DNA of 64,000 nucleotides from Bacillus sp. FJAT-27225 (GCF_001685025.1 NZ_MAYU01000001.1:1061971-1125970), one strand, 5' to 3'. Counted from the first letter of the stretch, positions 45,672-56,785 are shown. Numbers and translations: made by a program. Notes: a model not told the origin generated them from the letters alone.

Positions 45672-47387
45672 TTATATATTCCGATGGTGTAAAAATTGGA
45701 GTAATTCGTCCAATGTATACGTATTGAGAACTGAACTGCTTTTAATCCAGCCCTTCCTTGCTGCGGCAACCCCGATACCCATATGGTTCAGCATCCCGGT
45801 TTTATGGGCATCCGTATTAATTGCCACCTTCACCCCAACTTCCTGCGCTTTCTTTAAGTATTCGTAAGACAGGTCGAGGCGATGCGGATTCGCATTTAGC
45901 TCCAGGGCTGTATTCGTTTCTTTTGCAAGCGAAATCAGCATCTCTATATCAACATCATATCCTGCCCGTCTCCCTATCAGCCTTCCAGTCGGATGGGCAA
46001 TGATATCCACATGCGGGTTTTCAAGGGCCGTTTTCAGCCTCATCATTATTTTTTCCCTAGGCTGTGAAAAAGAGGAATGAATCGACGCAATGACAATATC
46101 AAGTTCCGCCAGCAGCTCATCTTCATAATCAAGAGTGCCATCCGGAAGAATGTCCATCTCGACTCCGGATAAGATTTTGAAATCGGTATACTTGGCATTC
46201 AGGCGGCGAATTTCTTCATTCTGCTCCCTGAGCCGTTCCGGAGTCAGGCCGTTTGCGACCTTTAAATACTGGGAATGGTCGGTAATTGCGATATAGCGAT
46301 ATCCCTTTTCCCTGCATGCTTCTGCCATTTCTTCAATTGTATGGGCACCATCACTCCATGTTGAGTGCATATGGAGGTCACCCTGGATTTGGTCAAGCGA
46401 TACAAGTCCAAGTTCTGGTGTATATTTCTCCACTTCTGTGCCATCCTCCCGAATTTCTGGAGGGATAAACGGCAGGCCGAAATGTGCATAAAATTCTTCT
46501 TCGCTTTCAAACGTCTTGACGCCTGATTCCGATTCGACTCCATATTCACTAATTTTTTCCCCGCGTTCCTTTGCAAGCTGCCTCATCCGGACATTGTGGT
46601 CCTTTGATCCAGTAAAATGATGGAGTGCAGTGGCATGTTCAGCAAGGGTAACGAGTCTGAAGTCTGCAGATATGTCATATTCAAATCCAAACGTAATGGA
46701 TACCTTTGTATCGCCTGCACCAATAACCTCTTTAACATCTGGTAAAGCAAGCAGCTGTTCCCTTACAGATTCAGGGCTGGAGGTCGCGATGATAAAATCG
46801 AGGTCCTTAACGGTTTCAGCCCATCTGCGAATGCTCCCGGCTCTTGAAAATTTTTCAATATCACTCATAGCGGCTAATTGTGCTTCTATTTTTTCCGCGA
46901 TTGGAAGCATATAGGCAAGCGGAAGCCTTTCTGGGCGTTCGCCTGCTTTTTCAATCGCCGCGAGGATTTTTTCCTCGGACTTCTTCCCAAAACCAGGCAG
47001 CTCCGAAATTTTATGTAAGCGGCAGGCTTCCTCAAGGTCAGCAATGTCCTCGATTCCGAGAAGGTCATGAAGCTTGGCTAGTTTCTTTCCGCCGAGGCCA
47101 GGCAGCTTTAAAAGCGGGACCAGTCCTGCAGGCACTTCTTCTTGCAGCTCCTTAAGAACCGTAGAGCCGCCTTCGGTGATATATTCCTCAATGACGGCCG
47201 CCGTCCCTTTGCCGATTCCGGGAATGGCCGTAAAATCGGTTATTCCAGACAGGCTTCGGTTATCTGTTTCCAACGCGAATGCCGCTTTTCTGAAAGCCGA
47301 TACCTTAAACGGATTTTCTCCCTTAAGTTCCATATAAACAGCAATCGTTTCCAGTAATCCTATAACATCTTTTTTATTCGTTTCCAT
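45672..47387 (-). CDS. polX: Family X DNA polymerase with PHP exonuclease domain
   Basis: The start is the ATG METNKKDVIGLL, matching the family, giving 571 aa. Helix-hairpin-helix DNA-binding parts (FTAIPGIGKGTAAVIEEYI), polymerase X palm with Asp pair (TVKDLDFIIATS and YDISADFRLV), then a PHP metal-dependent phosphoesterase (QGDLHMHSTWSDG ... HPTGRLIG). Used in base-excision and gap repair. Confidence 0.95.
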   Translation of the reverse strand: METNKKDVIGLLETIAVYMELKGENPFKVSAFRKAAFALETDNRSLSGITDFTAIPGIGKGTAAVIEEYITEGGSTVLKELQEEVPAGLVPLLKLPGLGGKKLAKLHDLLGIEDIADLEEACRLHKISELPGFGKKSEEKILAAIEKAGERPERLPLAYMLPIAEKIEAQLAAMSDIEKFSRAGSIRRWAETVKDLDFIIATSSPESVREQLLALPDVKEVIGAGDTKVSITFGFEYDISADFRLVTLAEHATALHHFTGSKDHNVRMRQLAKERGEKISEYGVESESGVKTFESEEEFYAHFGLPFIPPEIREDGTEVEKYTPELGLVSLDQIQGDLHMHSTWSDGAHTIEEMAEACREKGYRYIAITDHSQYLKVANGLTPERLREQNEEIRRLNAKYTDFKILSGVEMDILPDGTLDYEDELLAELDIVIASIHSSFSQPREKIMMRLKTALENPHVDIIAHPTGRLIGRRAGYDVDIEMLISLAKETNTALELNANPHRLDLSYEYLKKAQEVGVKVAINTDAHKTGMLNHMGIGVAAARKGWIKSSSVLNTYTLDELLQFLHHRNI

Positions 47388-47473
47388 AGTTTGTACCCAC
47401 CATCCTTTCAGTACGTTTAAAAATCCGAAAAGTTCCGTTAAAGAAAGAAAAACTCCTCTGCTGTCAGAGAAGT

Positions 47474-48016
47474 TCAAGCAGCTATATAGTCTATCCACCA
47501 TTCCTTGAGCTGCTGTGAAAGAACCGGAGTATGTTTAATCATCGCTTCGGCCAGGACAGAGTTTTCAAGCTGCTCTTGAATCAATCCAATTGGGACAAGC
47601 GCCCCGATATACAACAATAGTAACAGAATCAAGTAGACTTCCAAAAAACCAAGCACTCCGCCTGCCCAAATATTCAGGTGCCTTAAGATAGGCAAGTGGG
47701 ACAAGAAATCCAGCATTGACCCAATAATTTGAATCAGAATCTTCACAGCGATAAAAATCCCAATGAACGCAAATGCCCGATAAAATGCATCCTCCGCCCC
47801 TGTCGCGGATGTCAGGACTGACAGCGGCGACGTTTCGCCAAGATTCGGATACGGAACCCAAAGCTTCAGCTTCGGAGCAAGGATATCATAATACTTATAG
47901 GCTACTATGTAGGCAACAATAAATCCCGTGATATGAATCAATTGCAGGATGAAGCCCCTTTTCAGGCCAATAAAAAACCCCATAATCAATAAAAGAATAA
48001 TTGCTAAATCCAGCAT
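47474..48016 (-). CDS. cvpA: CvpA family membrane protein
   Basis: 180 aa with four to five hydrophobic helices, beginning MLDLAIILLLIMGFFIGLKRGF as typical of CvpA/YshB. Located between polX and zapA as in B. subtilis. Role in envelope stress is uncertain. Confidence 0.9.
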   Translation of the reverse strand: MLDLAIILLLIMGFFIGLKRGFILQLIHITGFIVAYIVAYKYYDILAPKLKLWVPYPNLGETSPLSVLTSATGAEDAFYRAFAFIGIFIAVKILIQIIGSMLDFLSHLPILRHLNIWAGGVLGFLEVYLILLLLLYIGALVPIGLIQEQLENSVLAEAMIKHTPVLSQQLKEWWIDYIAA

Positions 48017-48022
48017 TCCCCT

Positions 48023-48283
48023 TTATCCCTTTTCCCTTTCCGTTTCTGTTTTCAGCTTTTCCAGCTGGTCTCTAAGTTTAATAAGGTCATTTACAGCATT
48101 TACCGCGGTCAGTACAGCCAGTTTATTCGCATCTAACGAAGGATTCTTGGAACTGATTTCCCGCATTTTGTCATCGACCAGCGATGCAACCAGCCTGACA
48201 TGGCTCGAGCTTTCCGGGCCAATTATGACATATTGCTGGCCATAAATATCGACCGTTGTCCTATTTTTATTTACATTCGACAC
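48023..48283 (-). CDS. zapA: Cell division protein ZapA
   Basis: GTG at 48283 ([14 protein letters not shown]) lies 8 bp after GGAGG and gives 86 aa, the family length; an ATG six codons earlier overlaps the ribosome site. [24 protein letters not shown] and a C-terminal coiled coil support FtsZ-ring bundling function. Confidence 0.92.
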   Translation of the reverse strand: MSNVNKNRTTVDIYGQQYVIIGPESSSHVRLVASLVDDKMREISSKNPSLDANKLAVLTAVNAVNDLIKLRDQLEKLKTETEREKG

Positions 48284-48556
48284 GTAATTGCCTCCATTCA
48301 AAGAATCCTAATCCCTATCATACCATGAACACGCTTTTCAGGAAAAGTGTAACTGTACAGCATGTTAAATCAAGAGTTTTCTTAAGAATTTTTTGTCAGA
48401 TTATGATGCTTTTTCAGCATATGATTTTTTGATTTATCCACGGGTTTTTCCGAGATTAATCTTGAAAGAAATGTGGCTGCGCAGATTAATCCTTCAATTA
48501 ATCGAAGAAATAAACATACCTAACTTAAAGAATATGGCTATACAGCTTTAAGCCGG

Positions 48557-48585
48557 TTAATACTGTTAAAAAATTATGCTACAAT
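48557..48585 (+). promoter_or_regulatory. Probable promoter of rnhC
   Basis: TTAATA, 17-bp spacer, TACAAT, 35 bp before the rnhC start. The rest of the 336-bp gap between zapA and rnhC is AT-rich and shows nothing else. Confidence 0.5.
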
Positions 48586-48619
48586 AGGCTGACAAGAAAC
48601 CTTAAAGGAGTGCAGATCA

Positions 48620-49582
48620 TTGGGAACTGCCGTCATTACCGTAACAACTGACAAAATAAATCAGCTCAGGGATCATTATTCACGATACATAATTGATAAA
48701 CTTCCGCAGGGCAGCGTTTTTGCAGCCAAAACACCTGTCTGTATGGTTACTGCCTATAAATCCGGAAAAGTCTTGTTTCAGGGTGCCGGTGCCGAAAGTG
48801 AAGCCGCCCAATGGGCTGCTCTCTCTTCCAGTCCAGCTGCTGCGTCCCCCGGCAAAAAAACTTCCCAAAAGCCTGCTCCCGGCTCCCATTTGCCTGCAGG
48901 CTTCGGGCTTTTATCAGTCATAGGCTCTGATGAAGTAGGAACAGGCGATTATTTTGGGCCCATTACTGTAGTGGCTGCCTATGCGCGAAAACAGGATTTC
49001 CCACTCCTAAAGGAACTCGGCGTCCGAGATTCAAAGGATTTGAATGATGAAAAAATCATTGCGATTGCAAAGGACATAAAGGACGTGATTCCTTACAGCC
49101 TGCTGACACTCCATAACGAAAAATACAATAAGCTGCAGCAGTCGGGAATGTCTCAAGGGAAATTAAAGGCACTCCTTCATAATCAGGCGATTGGGCATGT
49201 CCTGAAAAAAATCGCGCCCGAAACACCCGATGCCATCCTGATTGATCAATTTGCAGAACGAGGCGTTTATTACAATCATTTACGGGGCCAGCAGGCGATA
49301 ATTCGTGACAACGTCTACTTTAGTACAAAAGCAGAAGGTCTGCATTTATCTGTAGCAGCAGCATCTATTCTTGCACGCTACGCGTTTATAAGGCATTTTG
49401 AAAATCTTTCTGAGGCAGCTGGTTTTCTAATCCCAAAGGGAGCTGGCCCGAAAGTGGATGAAGCAGCTGCGAAACTGATCTTGGCAAAGGGGCAAGAAGT
49501 TCTTCCGAAGTTCGTAAAGCTCCACTTCGCCAATACTCAAAAAGCAATGAACCTTGTCTCAAGGAGAAGGAGCAACCGATAA
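48620..49582 (+). CDS. rnhC: Ribonuclease HIII
   Basis: 320 aa from a TTG behind AAAGGAG. N-terminal TBP-like substrate-binding domain (1-90), a Pro/Ala/Ser linker, then the RNase HII/HIII fold with the active-site motif GSDEVGTGDYFGP and later acids (VRDSKDLND, LIDQFAERG). Removes RNA from RNA-DNA hybrids. Confidence 0.96.
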   Translation: MGTAVITVTTDKINQLRDHYSRYIIDKLPQGSVFAAKTPVCMVTAYKSGKVLFQGAGAESEAAQWAALSSSPAAASPGKKTSQKPAPGSHLPAGFGLLSVIGSDEVGTGDYFGPITVVAAYARKQDFPLLKELGVRDSKDLNDEKIIAIAKDIKDVIPYSLLTLHNEKYNKLQQSGMSQGKLKALLHNQAIGHVLKKIAPETPDAILIDQFAERGVYYNHLRGQQAIIRDNVYFSTKAEGLHLSVAAASILARYAFIRHFENLSEAAGFLIPKGAGPKVDEAAAKLILAKGQEVLPKFVKLHFANTQKAMNLVSRRRSNR

Positions 49583-49661
49583 CTACATAATTTCCTTTTA
49601 CTACAGTATAAATGATGGCAAAATGGGGATTTCCAAGATGCGGAAGAGCACTCATTAATAG

Positions 49662-49702
49662 TAAAAAAAGAGTTGGGACGAATTCGCCCCAACTCTTTTT
49701 GT
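49662..49702. terminator. Bidirectional terminator after rnhC
   Basis: AAAAAAGAGTTGGG pairs with CCCCAACTCTTTTT around a short loop. Confidence 0.9.
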
Positions 49703-49747
49703 ATTTAGGTCATTAGCGGAAAATTGATCCTCGCTTTTTAAATAATC

Positions 49748-49952
49748 TTATGGGACGGATCACACCTTGGAGTCGCCGTTCCGTCCCATAAATCATACTT
49801 ATCGGACGAATCTCTCCTCGCAATTCGCTGTTTCGTCTCATAAATTATACTTATCGGACGAATCTCTCCTCGAATTCGCCGTTCCGTCCCATAAATCATA
49901 TTTATCAGACGAAACACACCTAGAACAACGTTGATTCGTCCGTTAAATCATG
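49748..49952. repeat. Four tandem units of about 52 bp
   Basis: Units starting at 49748, 49801, 49853 and 49904 share TATCGGACGAATCTCTCCTC, a central TTCGC, then TCCGTCCCATAAATCATA. Each unit has GGGACGG/CCGTCCC-type internal complementarity and could fold. Located in the rnhC-pheT gap. Confidence 0.8.
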
Positions 49953-50006
49953 TTACAGAAACTTTCTTGCCGCGGATGATTCCTTCTACTTACAAAGAGT
50001 AAGAGG

Positions 50007-52418
50007 TTATCCCCTCAGCACAGCCCCTGCTTTTTCCTTGAGTACTTCAAGTACTTTATCATGGACCTTGGTGACTTCCTCATCAGTCAATGTCCGTTCA
50101 GGGTTAAAGTATTTCAGTGAAAAGGCAATCGACTTTTTGCCTGGTTCCATATGTTCGCCTTCATAAAGGTCAAACACTTCGGCTCCCTTTAGAAGCGGTG
50201 CGCCAGCTTCAAGGATGATGCCGCGCAGTTCTCCGGCAGCAGTTGATTGATCAACTACAAGCGCGATATCCCTTGTAATGGAAGGGAATCTTGGAATTGG
50301 CTCATAGTGCAGTGGTTCAGTCTCTGCTTCAAGCAACACATTAAGCTTAAGTTCAAATACATACGTATCTTTTAAATCCAGCGCTTTTTGCAGTGTCGGA
50401 TGAACCTGGCCTACAAAGCCAATTCGTTCCCCGTCCAAACGGATTTCAGCTGTACGGCCCGGATGCATGTTTTCAAGCTGGGCAGCAGCATACGTAACCC
50501 GCTCTGATAGGCCCAGTTTTTCGGTAAGGCCTTCGAGTATCCCTTTCAGCACGAAGAAATCTACAGGTTTCTTCTCACCCTGCCAAGGATGGGATTGCCA
50601 TAAGCCTGTGACCGCAGCCGCAAGATGCTCCTCTTCGACCGGCAGTTCTTCTCCTTTTGAAAGGAATACCGCTCCAACTTCATAAACTGCTAGGCTGTCA
50701 GCCTGGCGGGCACCGTTGTATTTCAGTACTTCCAGCAATTGAGGAAGAACGCTTAGCCGAAGCTGGCTGCGCTCTTCGCTCATCGGCATTGCCAGCTTAA
50801 TGGGTTCTGTTTTTTCAAGGGCGAATTGAGAAACCTTTTCCTCGCTTGTTAATGAGTAAGTTACAGCCTGGTAAAGGCCTGCGCCTTCAAGATATCTCCT
50901 GACAATTCTTCGTTTTGCCTGGTAAGAAGTCAGTTTTCCTGCCAACTGTTCACCGGAAGGCAATGTTTGCGGGATGTTATCATAGCCATAAAGGCGGGAA
51001 ACTTCCTCGTACAGGTCTTCCGGAATGGTGATGTCGCCACGGCGGGTTGGAACAGCTACGGTGACGTCCCGTCCTTCTACGGAAGCTTCAAAGCCCAACC
51101 TCGCAAAAATATCGGTTACATCGTCCAATGTCAATTCCATACCAAGGAAGGTATTCAATTTTTCCATATTAAGCGAGACAACTGCAGGCTCAACAGTCAG
51201 AGTGTCTGCTTCCACAGAACCTTCGAGAACCTCACCCCCTGCATATTGTGCCATCAAAGCGGCTGCACGCTCACCAGCTGCACGGACACGGTTTGGATCG
51301 ACACCTTTTTCATAACGGGAACTTGCCTCACTTCGCAGGCCATGGTCTTTTGAGGCCTTACGGATTGTACCTCCCGTGAAATAGGCCGCCTCAAGCAGGA
51401 CAGTTGTTGTATCAGCAGAAACTTCTGAATTTGCCCCGCCCATGACTCCCGCAATCGCTACTGGTTCGGTTCCATTTGTGATAACAAGATGGTCAGGTGT
51501 AAGTGTCCGTTCTACATCATCAAGCGTAACGATTTTTTCATCAACACGTGCACGGCGGACAAGAATTTCCTTTGAGCCGAGTTTATCATAATCGAAAGCA
51601 TGAAGCGGCTGGCCGTATTCAAGCAAAATATAGTTCGTAATATCAACAACATTATTGTGCGGGCGAATTCCGGCTGCCATCAGGCGAGTTTGCATCCAAA
51701 GCGGCGAAGGGCCGATTTTGACGTTTTTTATTACCTTCGCAGCATAAAGCGGATTGTCTTCTGGAGCTTGCACTGTGACTTTAATATAATCAGATGCTTT
51801 TTCATCCGACTCAGCCAGTTTCGTTTCAGGGAGCTTAACCTCTCTCCCTAAAATTGCAGCCACTTCATAGGCAACACCGAGCATGCTCATGGCATCTGCC
51901 CTATTTGGTGTCAAGCCTAATTCAAGCACCTTGTCATCGCGGTTCAGCGCCTCAATCGCGTCATGACCCGGAACTGCATCACTAGGGAAAACAAAGATTC
52001 CCTCTGCGTACTCTTTTGGAACGATTTTGCCTTCCATTCCAAGTTCCTGAAGCGAGCAAATCATTCCGTTTGATTCTTCACCACGGAGCTTTGCCCGTTT
52101 AATTTTAAAGTTGCCTGGCAAAACCGCCCCGTTTTTGGCAACTGCCACTTTTTGCCCTTCCGCCACGTTAGGAGCACCGCAAATAATTTGGACAGGGTTT
52201 TCCTCGCCAATATCAACAAGACATTTGCTTAATTTATCAGCGTTTGGATGCTGTTCGCGCTCAAGCACATGCCCGATGACCACACCTTTGATTCCTTCGT
52301 TCAGCGTTTCAACGCCCTCAACTTCAATCCCGCTCTTTGTAATCTTTTCAGCCAACTCTTCAGCTGTTACTCCTGATAAATCCACATAATCCTGAAGCCA
52401 TTTATATGAAACAAACAT
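50007..52418 (-). CDS. pheT: Phenylalanyl-tRNA synthetase beta subunit
   Basis: 803 aa with the tRNA-binding EMAP-like domain (about 40-150), B5 and B3/4 editing domains, the catalytic-like core and a C-terminal ferredoxin-fold anticodon-binding domain ([20 protein letters not shown]). Forms (alpha-beta)2 with PheS. AAAGGAGG before ATG; 24 bp after pheS; under the pheS T-box. Confidence 0.98.
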   Translation of the reverse strand: MFVSYKWLQDYVDLSGVTAEELAEKITKSGIEVEGVETLNEGIKGVVIGHVLEREQHPNADKLSKCLVDIGEENPVQIICGAPNVAEGQKVAVAKNGAVLPGNFKIKRAKLRGEESNGMICSLQELGMEGKIVPKEYAEGIFVFPSDAVPGHDAIEALNRDDKVLELGLTPNRADAMSMLGVAYEVAAILGREVKLPETKLAESDEKASDYIKVTVQAPEDNPLYAAKVIKNVKIGPSPLWMQTRLMAAGIRPHNNVVDITNYILLEYGQPLHAFDYDKLGSKEILVRRARVDEKIVTLDDVERTLTPDHLVITNGTEPVAIAGVMGGANSEVSADTTTVLLEAAYFTGGTIRKASKDHGLRSEASSRYEKGVDPNRVRAAGERAAALMAQYAGGEVLEGSVEADTLTVEPAVVSLNMEKLNTFLGMELTLDDVTDIFARLGFEASVEGRDVTVAVPTRRGDITIPEDLYEEVSRLYGYDNIPQTLPSGEQLAGKLTSYQAKRRIVRRYLEGAGLYQAVTYSLTSEEKVSQFALEKTEPIKLAMPMSEERSQLRLSVLPQLLEVLKYNGARQADSLAVYEVGAVFLSKGEELPVEEEHLAAAVTGLWQSHPWQGEKKPVDFFVLKGILEGLTEKLGLSERVTYAAAQLENMHPGRTAEIRLDGERIGFVGQVHPTLQKALDLKDTYVFELKLNVLLEAETEPLHYEPIPRFPSITRDIALVVDQSTAAGELRGIILEAGAPLLKGAEVFDLYEGEHMEPGKKSIAFSLKYFNPERTLTDEEVTKVHDKVLEVLKEKAGAVLRG

Positions 52419-52442
52419 TTGTAGGACCTCCTTTAAATTAAA

Positions 52443-53480
52443 CTATTCCTGCTTGGAAAATTGCTTTAGGAACCGGATATCGTTCGTATAGAAATGGCGG
52501 ATATCATCAATTCCGTACTTCAGCATCGCAATTCTCTCTGGTCCCATGCCGAACGCGAAACCAGTGTATTTTTTAGAGTCATAGCCAGCCATCTCCAGTA
52601 CATTCGGATGCACCATGCCTGCGCCAAGAATTTCGATCCAGCCTGTACCCTTACATACGCTGCAGCCATCGCCGCCACATATTTTACAGGAAATATCCAT
52701 TTCAACTGAAGGCTCAGTGAATGGGAAAAAGCTTGGGCGCAGCCTGATTTTCCTATCCTCGCCGAACATTTTCTTTGAAAATTCAGCAAGTGTTCCCTTC
52801 AGGTCGCTCATACGAATGTTTTCACCGACAACGAGCCCTTCCACCTGGGTAAATTGATGCGAATGAGTTGCATCATCGTTATCGCGGCGGTACACCTTAC
52901 CAGGGCAAATGATTCTGATCGGCCCTTTGCCGCCCTGTTTTTCCATTGTGCGAGCCTGTACTGGTGAAGTATGGGTACGCATGAGAATCTCTTCTGTAAT
53001 ATAAAAAGAATCCTGCATATCGCGGGCCGGGTGGCCTTTTGGAAGATTCAGTGCTTCAAAGTTGTAATAATCCTTTTCAACTTCCGGGCCTTCAGCAATT
53101 TGATAGCCCATACCGATGAACAGGTCCTCGATTTCCTCAATGATTTTAGTAAGCGGATGAGGGCTTCCCGCTTTGACTGGGCGACCTGGAAGCGTGACAT
53201 CAATTGTTTCGGAAGCAAGGCGTTCGTTAACTGCCGCTTCTTCAAGCTGTACTTGCTTATTGGAAATGGCTTCTTCGATTGCTCCCCTTACTTCATTGAC
53301 AAGCGCCCCCATTTTTGGGCGTTCTTCCGCGGACAATTTGCCCATCCCCCGAAGCACCTCGGTGATTGGCCCTTTTTTGCCGAGATAAGCGACACGGACA
53401 TCATTCAATTCTTTCAGGTTTTGTGCCTGGGCTACTTTTTCTAGCGCTTCAGTTTGCAATTCTGCAAGTCTTTCCTGCAT
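52443..53480 (-). CDS. pheS: Phenylalanyl-tRNA synthetase alpha subunit
   Basis: 345 aa. N-terminal coiled coil, then class II aminoacylation core ([38 protein letters not shown]). Charges tRNA-Phe. Strong GGAGG. First gene of pheST. Confidence 0.98.
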   Translation of the reverse strand: MQERLAELQTEALEKVAQAQNLKELNDVRVAYLGKKGPITEVLRGMGKLSAEERPKMGALVNEVRGAIEEAISNKQVQLEEAAVNERLASETIDVTLPGRPVKAGSPHPLTKIIEEIEDLFIGMGYQIAEGPEVEKDYYNFEALNLPKGHPARDMQDSFYITEEILMRTHTSPVQARTMEKQGGKGPIRIICPGKVYRRDNDDATHSHQFTQVEGLVVGENIRMSDLKGTLAEFSKKMFGEDRKIRLRPSFFPFTEPSVEMDISCKICGGDGCSVCKGTGWIEILGAGMVHPNVLEMAGYDSKKYTGFAFGMGPERIAMLKYGIDDIRHFYTNDIRFLKQFSKQE

Positions 53481-53522
53481 GTGATATTCCTCCTTATTTT
53501 AAAAAATCAGGCTGTTAAATGT

Positions 53523-53718
53523 GTTGATTTCCGCTCCAGGCACTTCGCTTTCCGCGGGCGGCCTGGGAGCCTCCTCGGCGCAATCGCCTGCGGGGTCTCC
53601 CACTGACCTTTTCTCCCGCCAGGACGTTGAAATAACATCCCTGAAAAAGCATCGCAGGAGAAAATGCGTTTTTTGCATTTTCGAACGAGTCTACGTGCCT
53701 TCCGCTGCTGCAATCAAC
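53523..53718. repeat. Dispersed repeat family 3, copy A, with imperfect terminal inverted repeats
   Basis: Ends GTTGATTTCCGCTCCAGGCAC and, inverted, GTTGATTGCAGCAGCGGAAG. The interior contains TCCCGCCAGGACGTTGAA and GGAGAAAATGCGTTTT. A shorter direct copy lies at 57275-57385. It sits between pheS and its T-box, so it is in the pheST leader. Confidence 0.7.
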
Positions 53719-53799
53719 TACCTTAAAAAACACCACTATCCTTTAATACAGCCAAAATTAATGTAGGCAGCAAGCATATTAATTAGCTCTTTTCCACAC

Positions 53800-54060
53800 A
53801 AAAAAGCCCCATCCCAAAAAAGGGACGAGGCTTGCGTTCGCGGTACCACCCTTGTTAACAACGTATGTATACACATTCGTGTTCACTTCATTAAGATAAC
53901 GGCTTGTAGCCGGTGCACCTTTACATTCAGGGTGAATGGTCCCGGTGCCAACTCGGGAGGTGAACTTCCCTTATCTCTGCTTTAAAAGTGCTTTCAGTCA
54001 AGGCACTTTCTCCCTTTAAAGCCGGTTGATAAGGTACTCTTCTCCGTCATTGTTTTTGTT
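53800..54060 (-). promoter_or_regulatory. T-box leader of pheST
   Basis: Minus strand has the T-box AGGGTGGTACCGCG (53839-53852) followed by the terminator hairpin CCTCGTCCC/GGGATGGGG and TTTTTT (53800-53831). The specifier region upstream contains a TTC (Phe) in GAAGTTCACCTCCC. Uncharged tRNA-Phe should allow read-through into pheS. Confidence 0.9.
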
Positions 54061-54102
54061 TTATGAATTTAGTAGCTATTATAGCGCAAATTCCGGAGCG
54101 AT

Positions 54103-54870
54103 TCAAACGTTTGCGGAATTTTTTAAAGAATAAAGAAGAATTCCTGCTGCAACCGCTACGTTTAGAGACTCACTTTTTCCAAAAATGGGCACATATAAAT
54201 TGTCGTCTGTTTGTGCCAGAAGTTGTTTGGAAACCCCGCTGCCTTCGTTTCCGACGAGGAGGGCAAATGCACTTCCTGGTGCTGCCTTTGTATAGGTCCG
54301 GGCGTTTTCCAGAGCTGTTCCGTAAACTGGAATGCCTTTAGCCTGTATCTTGGCTATCCATTCATCAAGAGAGCCTGTGGTGACAGGCAGATGAAAGTGG
54401 CTTCCCTGTGCTGAACGAAGTACTTTAGGGTTGTATATATCGACTGTGCCTGTCCCTGCAATAACAGCATCGATTCCCGCAGCGTCTGCCGTCCGAATCA
54501 TTGTGCCAAGATTGCCTGGGTCCTGGACAGCATCCAATAGAAGAAATGTCTTCGCGTCGTCAAGTGCTCCTCCACCAGATTCCTGCCGGCATATGGCCAG
54601 TATTCCCTGAGGTGTCTCTGTTTCAGACAGGCTTTTAAAAATTTCTCTTGTTATCGTTGTAACGGAAACATCTTTATAGTCGATCCGAGGGGGTATGTCT
54701 GTATCTTCCGCGATAACCAGTTCAACAACGGTTCCCGGTTTTTTTAGTGCTTCCTCAACAAGATGAAATCCCTCCGCCAAGAACAGTCCGGTCCTCTCCC
54801 GCTCCTTTTTCATCGCGAGTTTTTTCCATTGTTTCACTTGTGGATTTTGGGCAGATTGGATGTGCTTCAC
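54103..54870 (-). CDS. ysgA: TrmH/SpoU-family RNA 2'-O-methyltransferase
   Basis: 255 aa from a GTG behind AAAGGCGG. The SPOUT knot motifs are present: DAVQDPGNLGTMIRTADAAG, LLVGNEGSGV and VPIFGKSESLNVAVAAGILL, the last two parted by a short loop. N-terminal part resembles L30e-like substrate binding. Methylates a ribose in rRNA or tRNA; the site is unknown. Confidence 0.92.
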   Translation of the reverse strand: MKHIQSAQNPQVKQWKKLAMKKERERTGLFLAEGFHLVEEALKKPGTVVELVIAEDTDIPPRIDYKDVSVTTITREIFKSLSETETPQGILAICRQESGGGALDDAKTFLLLDAVQDPGNLGTMIRTADAAGIDAVIAGTGTVDIYNPKVLRSAQGSHFHLPVTTGSLDEWIAKIQAKGIPVYGTALENARTYTKAAPGSAFALLVGNEGSGVSKQLLAQTDDNLYVPIFGKSESLNVAVAAGILLYSLKNSANV

Positions 54871-54983
54871 TTTCTTTCCGCCTTTCTATGAACTCATTTT
54901 CTCATTATAGCCTATTGTAAATACATAATAAAACCATGGAAAGAAAAAGATAGTAGGGAACATTGAAAAAGGAGGAATAAAGA

Positions 54984-55193
54984 ATGGATCTCGATTTACG
55001 TGCAGCCGTTATCCACAATATTGCAAACAACACTCAGCAGGAGCTTGAGGATACGATTGTCGATGCAATCCAGACAGGTGAAGAGAAAATGCTTCCCGGC
55101 CTAGGCGTCCTTTTTGAAATTATCTGGAACAACTCATCCGAACAAGAAAAGAAAGAAATGCTCCAGGCCCTTGAAGGCGGGTTAAAACAATAA
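54984..55193 (+). CDS. sspI: Small acid-soluble spore protein I
   Basis: 69 aa, closely matching B. subtilis SspI ([17 protein letters not shown]). Divergent from ysgA as in B. subtilis. Expressed in the forespore. AAAGGAGG ribosome site. Confidence 0.95.
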   Translation: MDLDLRAAVIHNIANNTQQELEDTIVDAIQTGEEKMLPGLGVLFEIIWNNSSEQEKKEMLQALEGGLKQ

Positions 55194-55202
55194 AGTGAAA
55201 CT

Positions 55203-55307
55203 TCAATCAGTGGGGGGTTCATCCCCACTGATTGTTAGTTGAACCAATCGGGCATTTAGGGACAGTTGTCTCTGAAAGAGGCTTACTGCCCCTTAATGCG
55301 GGATAAC
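55203..55307 (-). repeat. Dispersed repeat family 4, copy B (inverted)
   Basis: Read on the minus strand it matches copy A at 42720-42832. The right end carries a perfect palindrome CAATCAGTGGGG/CCCCACTGATTG (55204-55235) that may also terminate sspI. Confidence 0.7.
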
Positions 55308-55311
55308 GAAT

Positions 55312-55344
55312 AGGGACGGTTCTCCTCTGATGAGAACCGTCCCT
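55312..55344. terminator. Hairpin between sspI and the M42 peptidase gene
   Basis: AGGGACGGTTCTC and GAGAACCGTCCCT form a perfect 13-bp stem with a 7-nt loop; only a weak T run follows. Confidence 0.6.
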
Positions 55345-55350
55345 GTTTAC

Positions 55351-56439
55351 TTACCCTAATTTAATGTTTTGGACAGTTTGTTCATCGAGGCGTTTGATAA
55401 CCTCAACAATCAGTTTGACTGTGTTCTCATAGTCATCACGGTGAAGCATTGCGGCATGGGAGTGAATATATCTTGTCGCAATGGTGATGGCCAATGCGGG
55501 CACACCGTTATGGGAAAGGTGAATGGCCCCTGCATCCGTACCGCCACCCGGGACAGTGTCGAATTGGTAAGGGATATTCAATTCATCCGCTGTATCCGTA
55601 ATGAAGTCGCGAAGCCCTTTATGGGAGACCATTGAAGCATCGTAAAGAATAATTTGCGGGCCTTTACCCATTTTTCCAAGCGCTTCCTTTTCGGTAACTC
55701 CCGGTGTGTCACCAGCGATACCGACATCGACGCCAAAGCCGATATCAGGGTCAATTTTAGCGGCGGCTGTCCGTGCACCGCGCAGGCCGACCTCTTCCTG
55801 AATCGTTCCGACTCCGTACACTACGTTTGGATGCTCCACATCTTTGAGCTGCTTCAGGACATCAATTGCCACCGCACAGCCAATCCGGTTATCCCAAGCT
55901 TTGGCAAGCAGCATCTTTTCATTTTTCATAACAGTGAATTCAAAGTAAGGAACGATCATATCACCAGGGCGTACTCCCCATTCAGAAGCTTCATCCCTGC
56001 TTGCCGCACCAATATCAATGAACATATCCTTGATTTCAACCGGCTTTTTCCTTTGTTCGGCTGTTAGGATATGAGGGGGCTTTGACCCAATTACACCCGT
56101 CACCTCACCTTTGCGGGTAACGATTGTAACACGCTGGGCGAGCATGACCTGGTTCCACCAGCCGCCAACAGGCTGAAAGTGGATAAAGCCTTTTTCATCA
56201 ATTTGCGTTACCATGAAGCCGACCTCATCAAGATGTCCGGCTACCATGATTTTTGGGCCGCCTTCCTTCCCTGTCTTTATGGCAATCAAGCTGCCAAGTC
56301 CATCAGTTGTGATTTCGTCTGCATATGGCGCTATGTACTCTTTCATAACCTCGCGGACTTCCCTCTCATTTCCCGGGATGCCCTTTGCATCGGTTAGTGC
56401 TTTTAGCATTTGCAATGTTTCATCTAATTGTTGTGCCAT
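55351..56439 (-). CDS. ysdC: M42-family metallo-aminopeptidase (YsdC)
   Basis: 362 aa. Zinc ligands and acids of the TET/M42 peptidases: [36 protein letters not shown] and [14 protein letters not shown]. Releases N-terminal residues from peptides in the cytoplasm, usually as a dodecamer. Position near rplT matches B. subtilis ysdC. Confidence 0.94.
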   Translation of the reverse strand: MAQQLDETLQMLKALTDAKGIPGNEREVREVMKEYIAPYADEITTDGLGSLIAIKTGKEGGPKIMVAGHLDEVGFMVTQIDEKGFIHFQPVGGWWNQVMLAQRVTIVTRKGEVTGVIGSKPPHILTAEQRKKPVEIKDMFIDIGAASRDEASEWGVRPGDMIVPYFEFTVMKNEKMLLAKAWDNRIGCAVAIDVLKQLKDVEHPNVVYGVGTIQEEVGLRGARTAAAKIDPDIGFGVDVGIAGDTPGVTEKEALGKMGKGPQIILYDASMVSHKGLRDFITDTADELNIPYQFDTVPGGGTDAGAIHLSHNGVPALAITIATRYIHSHAAMLHRDDYENTVKLIVEVIKRLDEQTVQNIKLG

Positions 56440-56610
56440 TCGATTGACTCCCCTCTTTTATAGGTCCATGCAGGCAGTATGTAACTAAGGCCTGTACATC
56501 TCTTCGCCCGTTCATTATACAAAAAGCCTGGCTGTTTGTAAAAATTTTCTGTTAATACATACTTCCTGTTTGCTTTTTAGTTTAAGTCACCTTCGGTAAA
56601 ATATTCCTCT

Positions 56611-56763
56611 TCAACTAGAATAATGCCAACCAAAAACTTTGGTAGCGGAATTAGCATAGACTGTTACGATAAAGTTATTTAACTCTTGTTCAGTGACAGC
56701 AACAATTGTAATTTTCCCTATATAGGAGAGCACTTCAAGAGAAGCCTCTTTCAATCCAGTCAA
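56611..56763 (-). pseudogene. Possible gene remnant, 50 codons
   Basis: An open frame from a TTG (LTGLKEASLEVLSYIGKITI by start, ending in KVFGWHYSS) with protein-like composition but no ribosome site and a stop just upstream. It could be the end of a gene lost by deletion. The remainder of 56440-56785 shows nothing. Confidence 0.25.
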
Positions 56764-56785
56764 TAATGATTTGTTATTTTAAACT

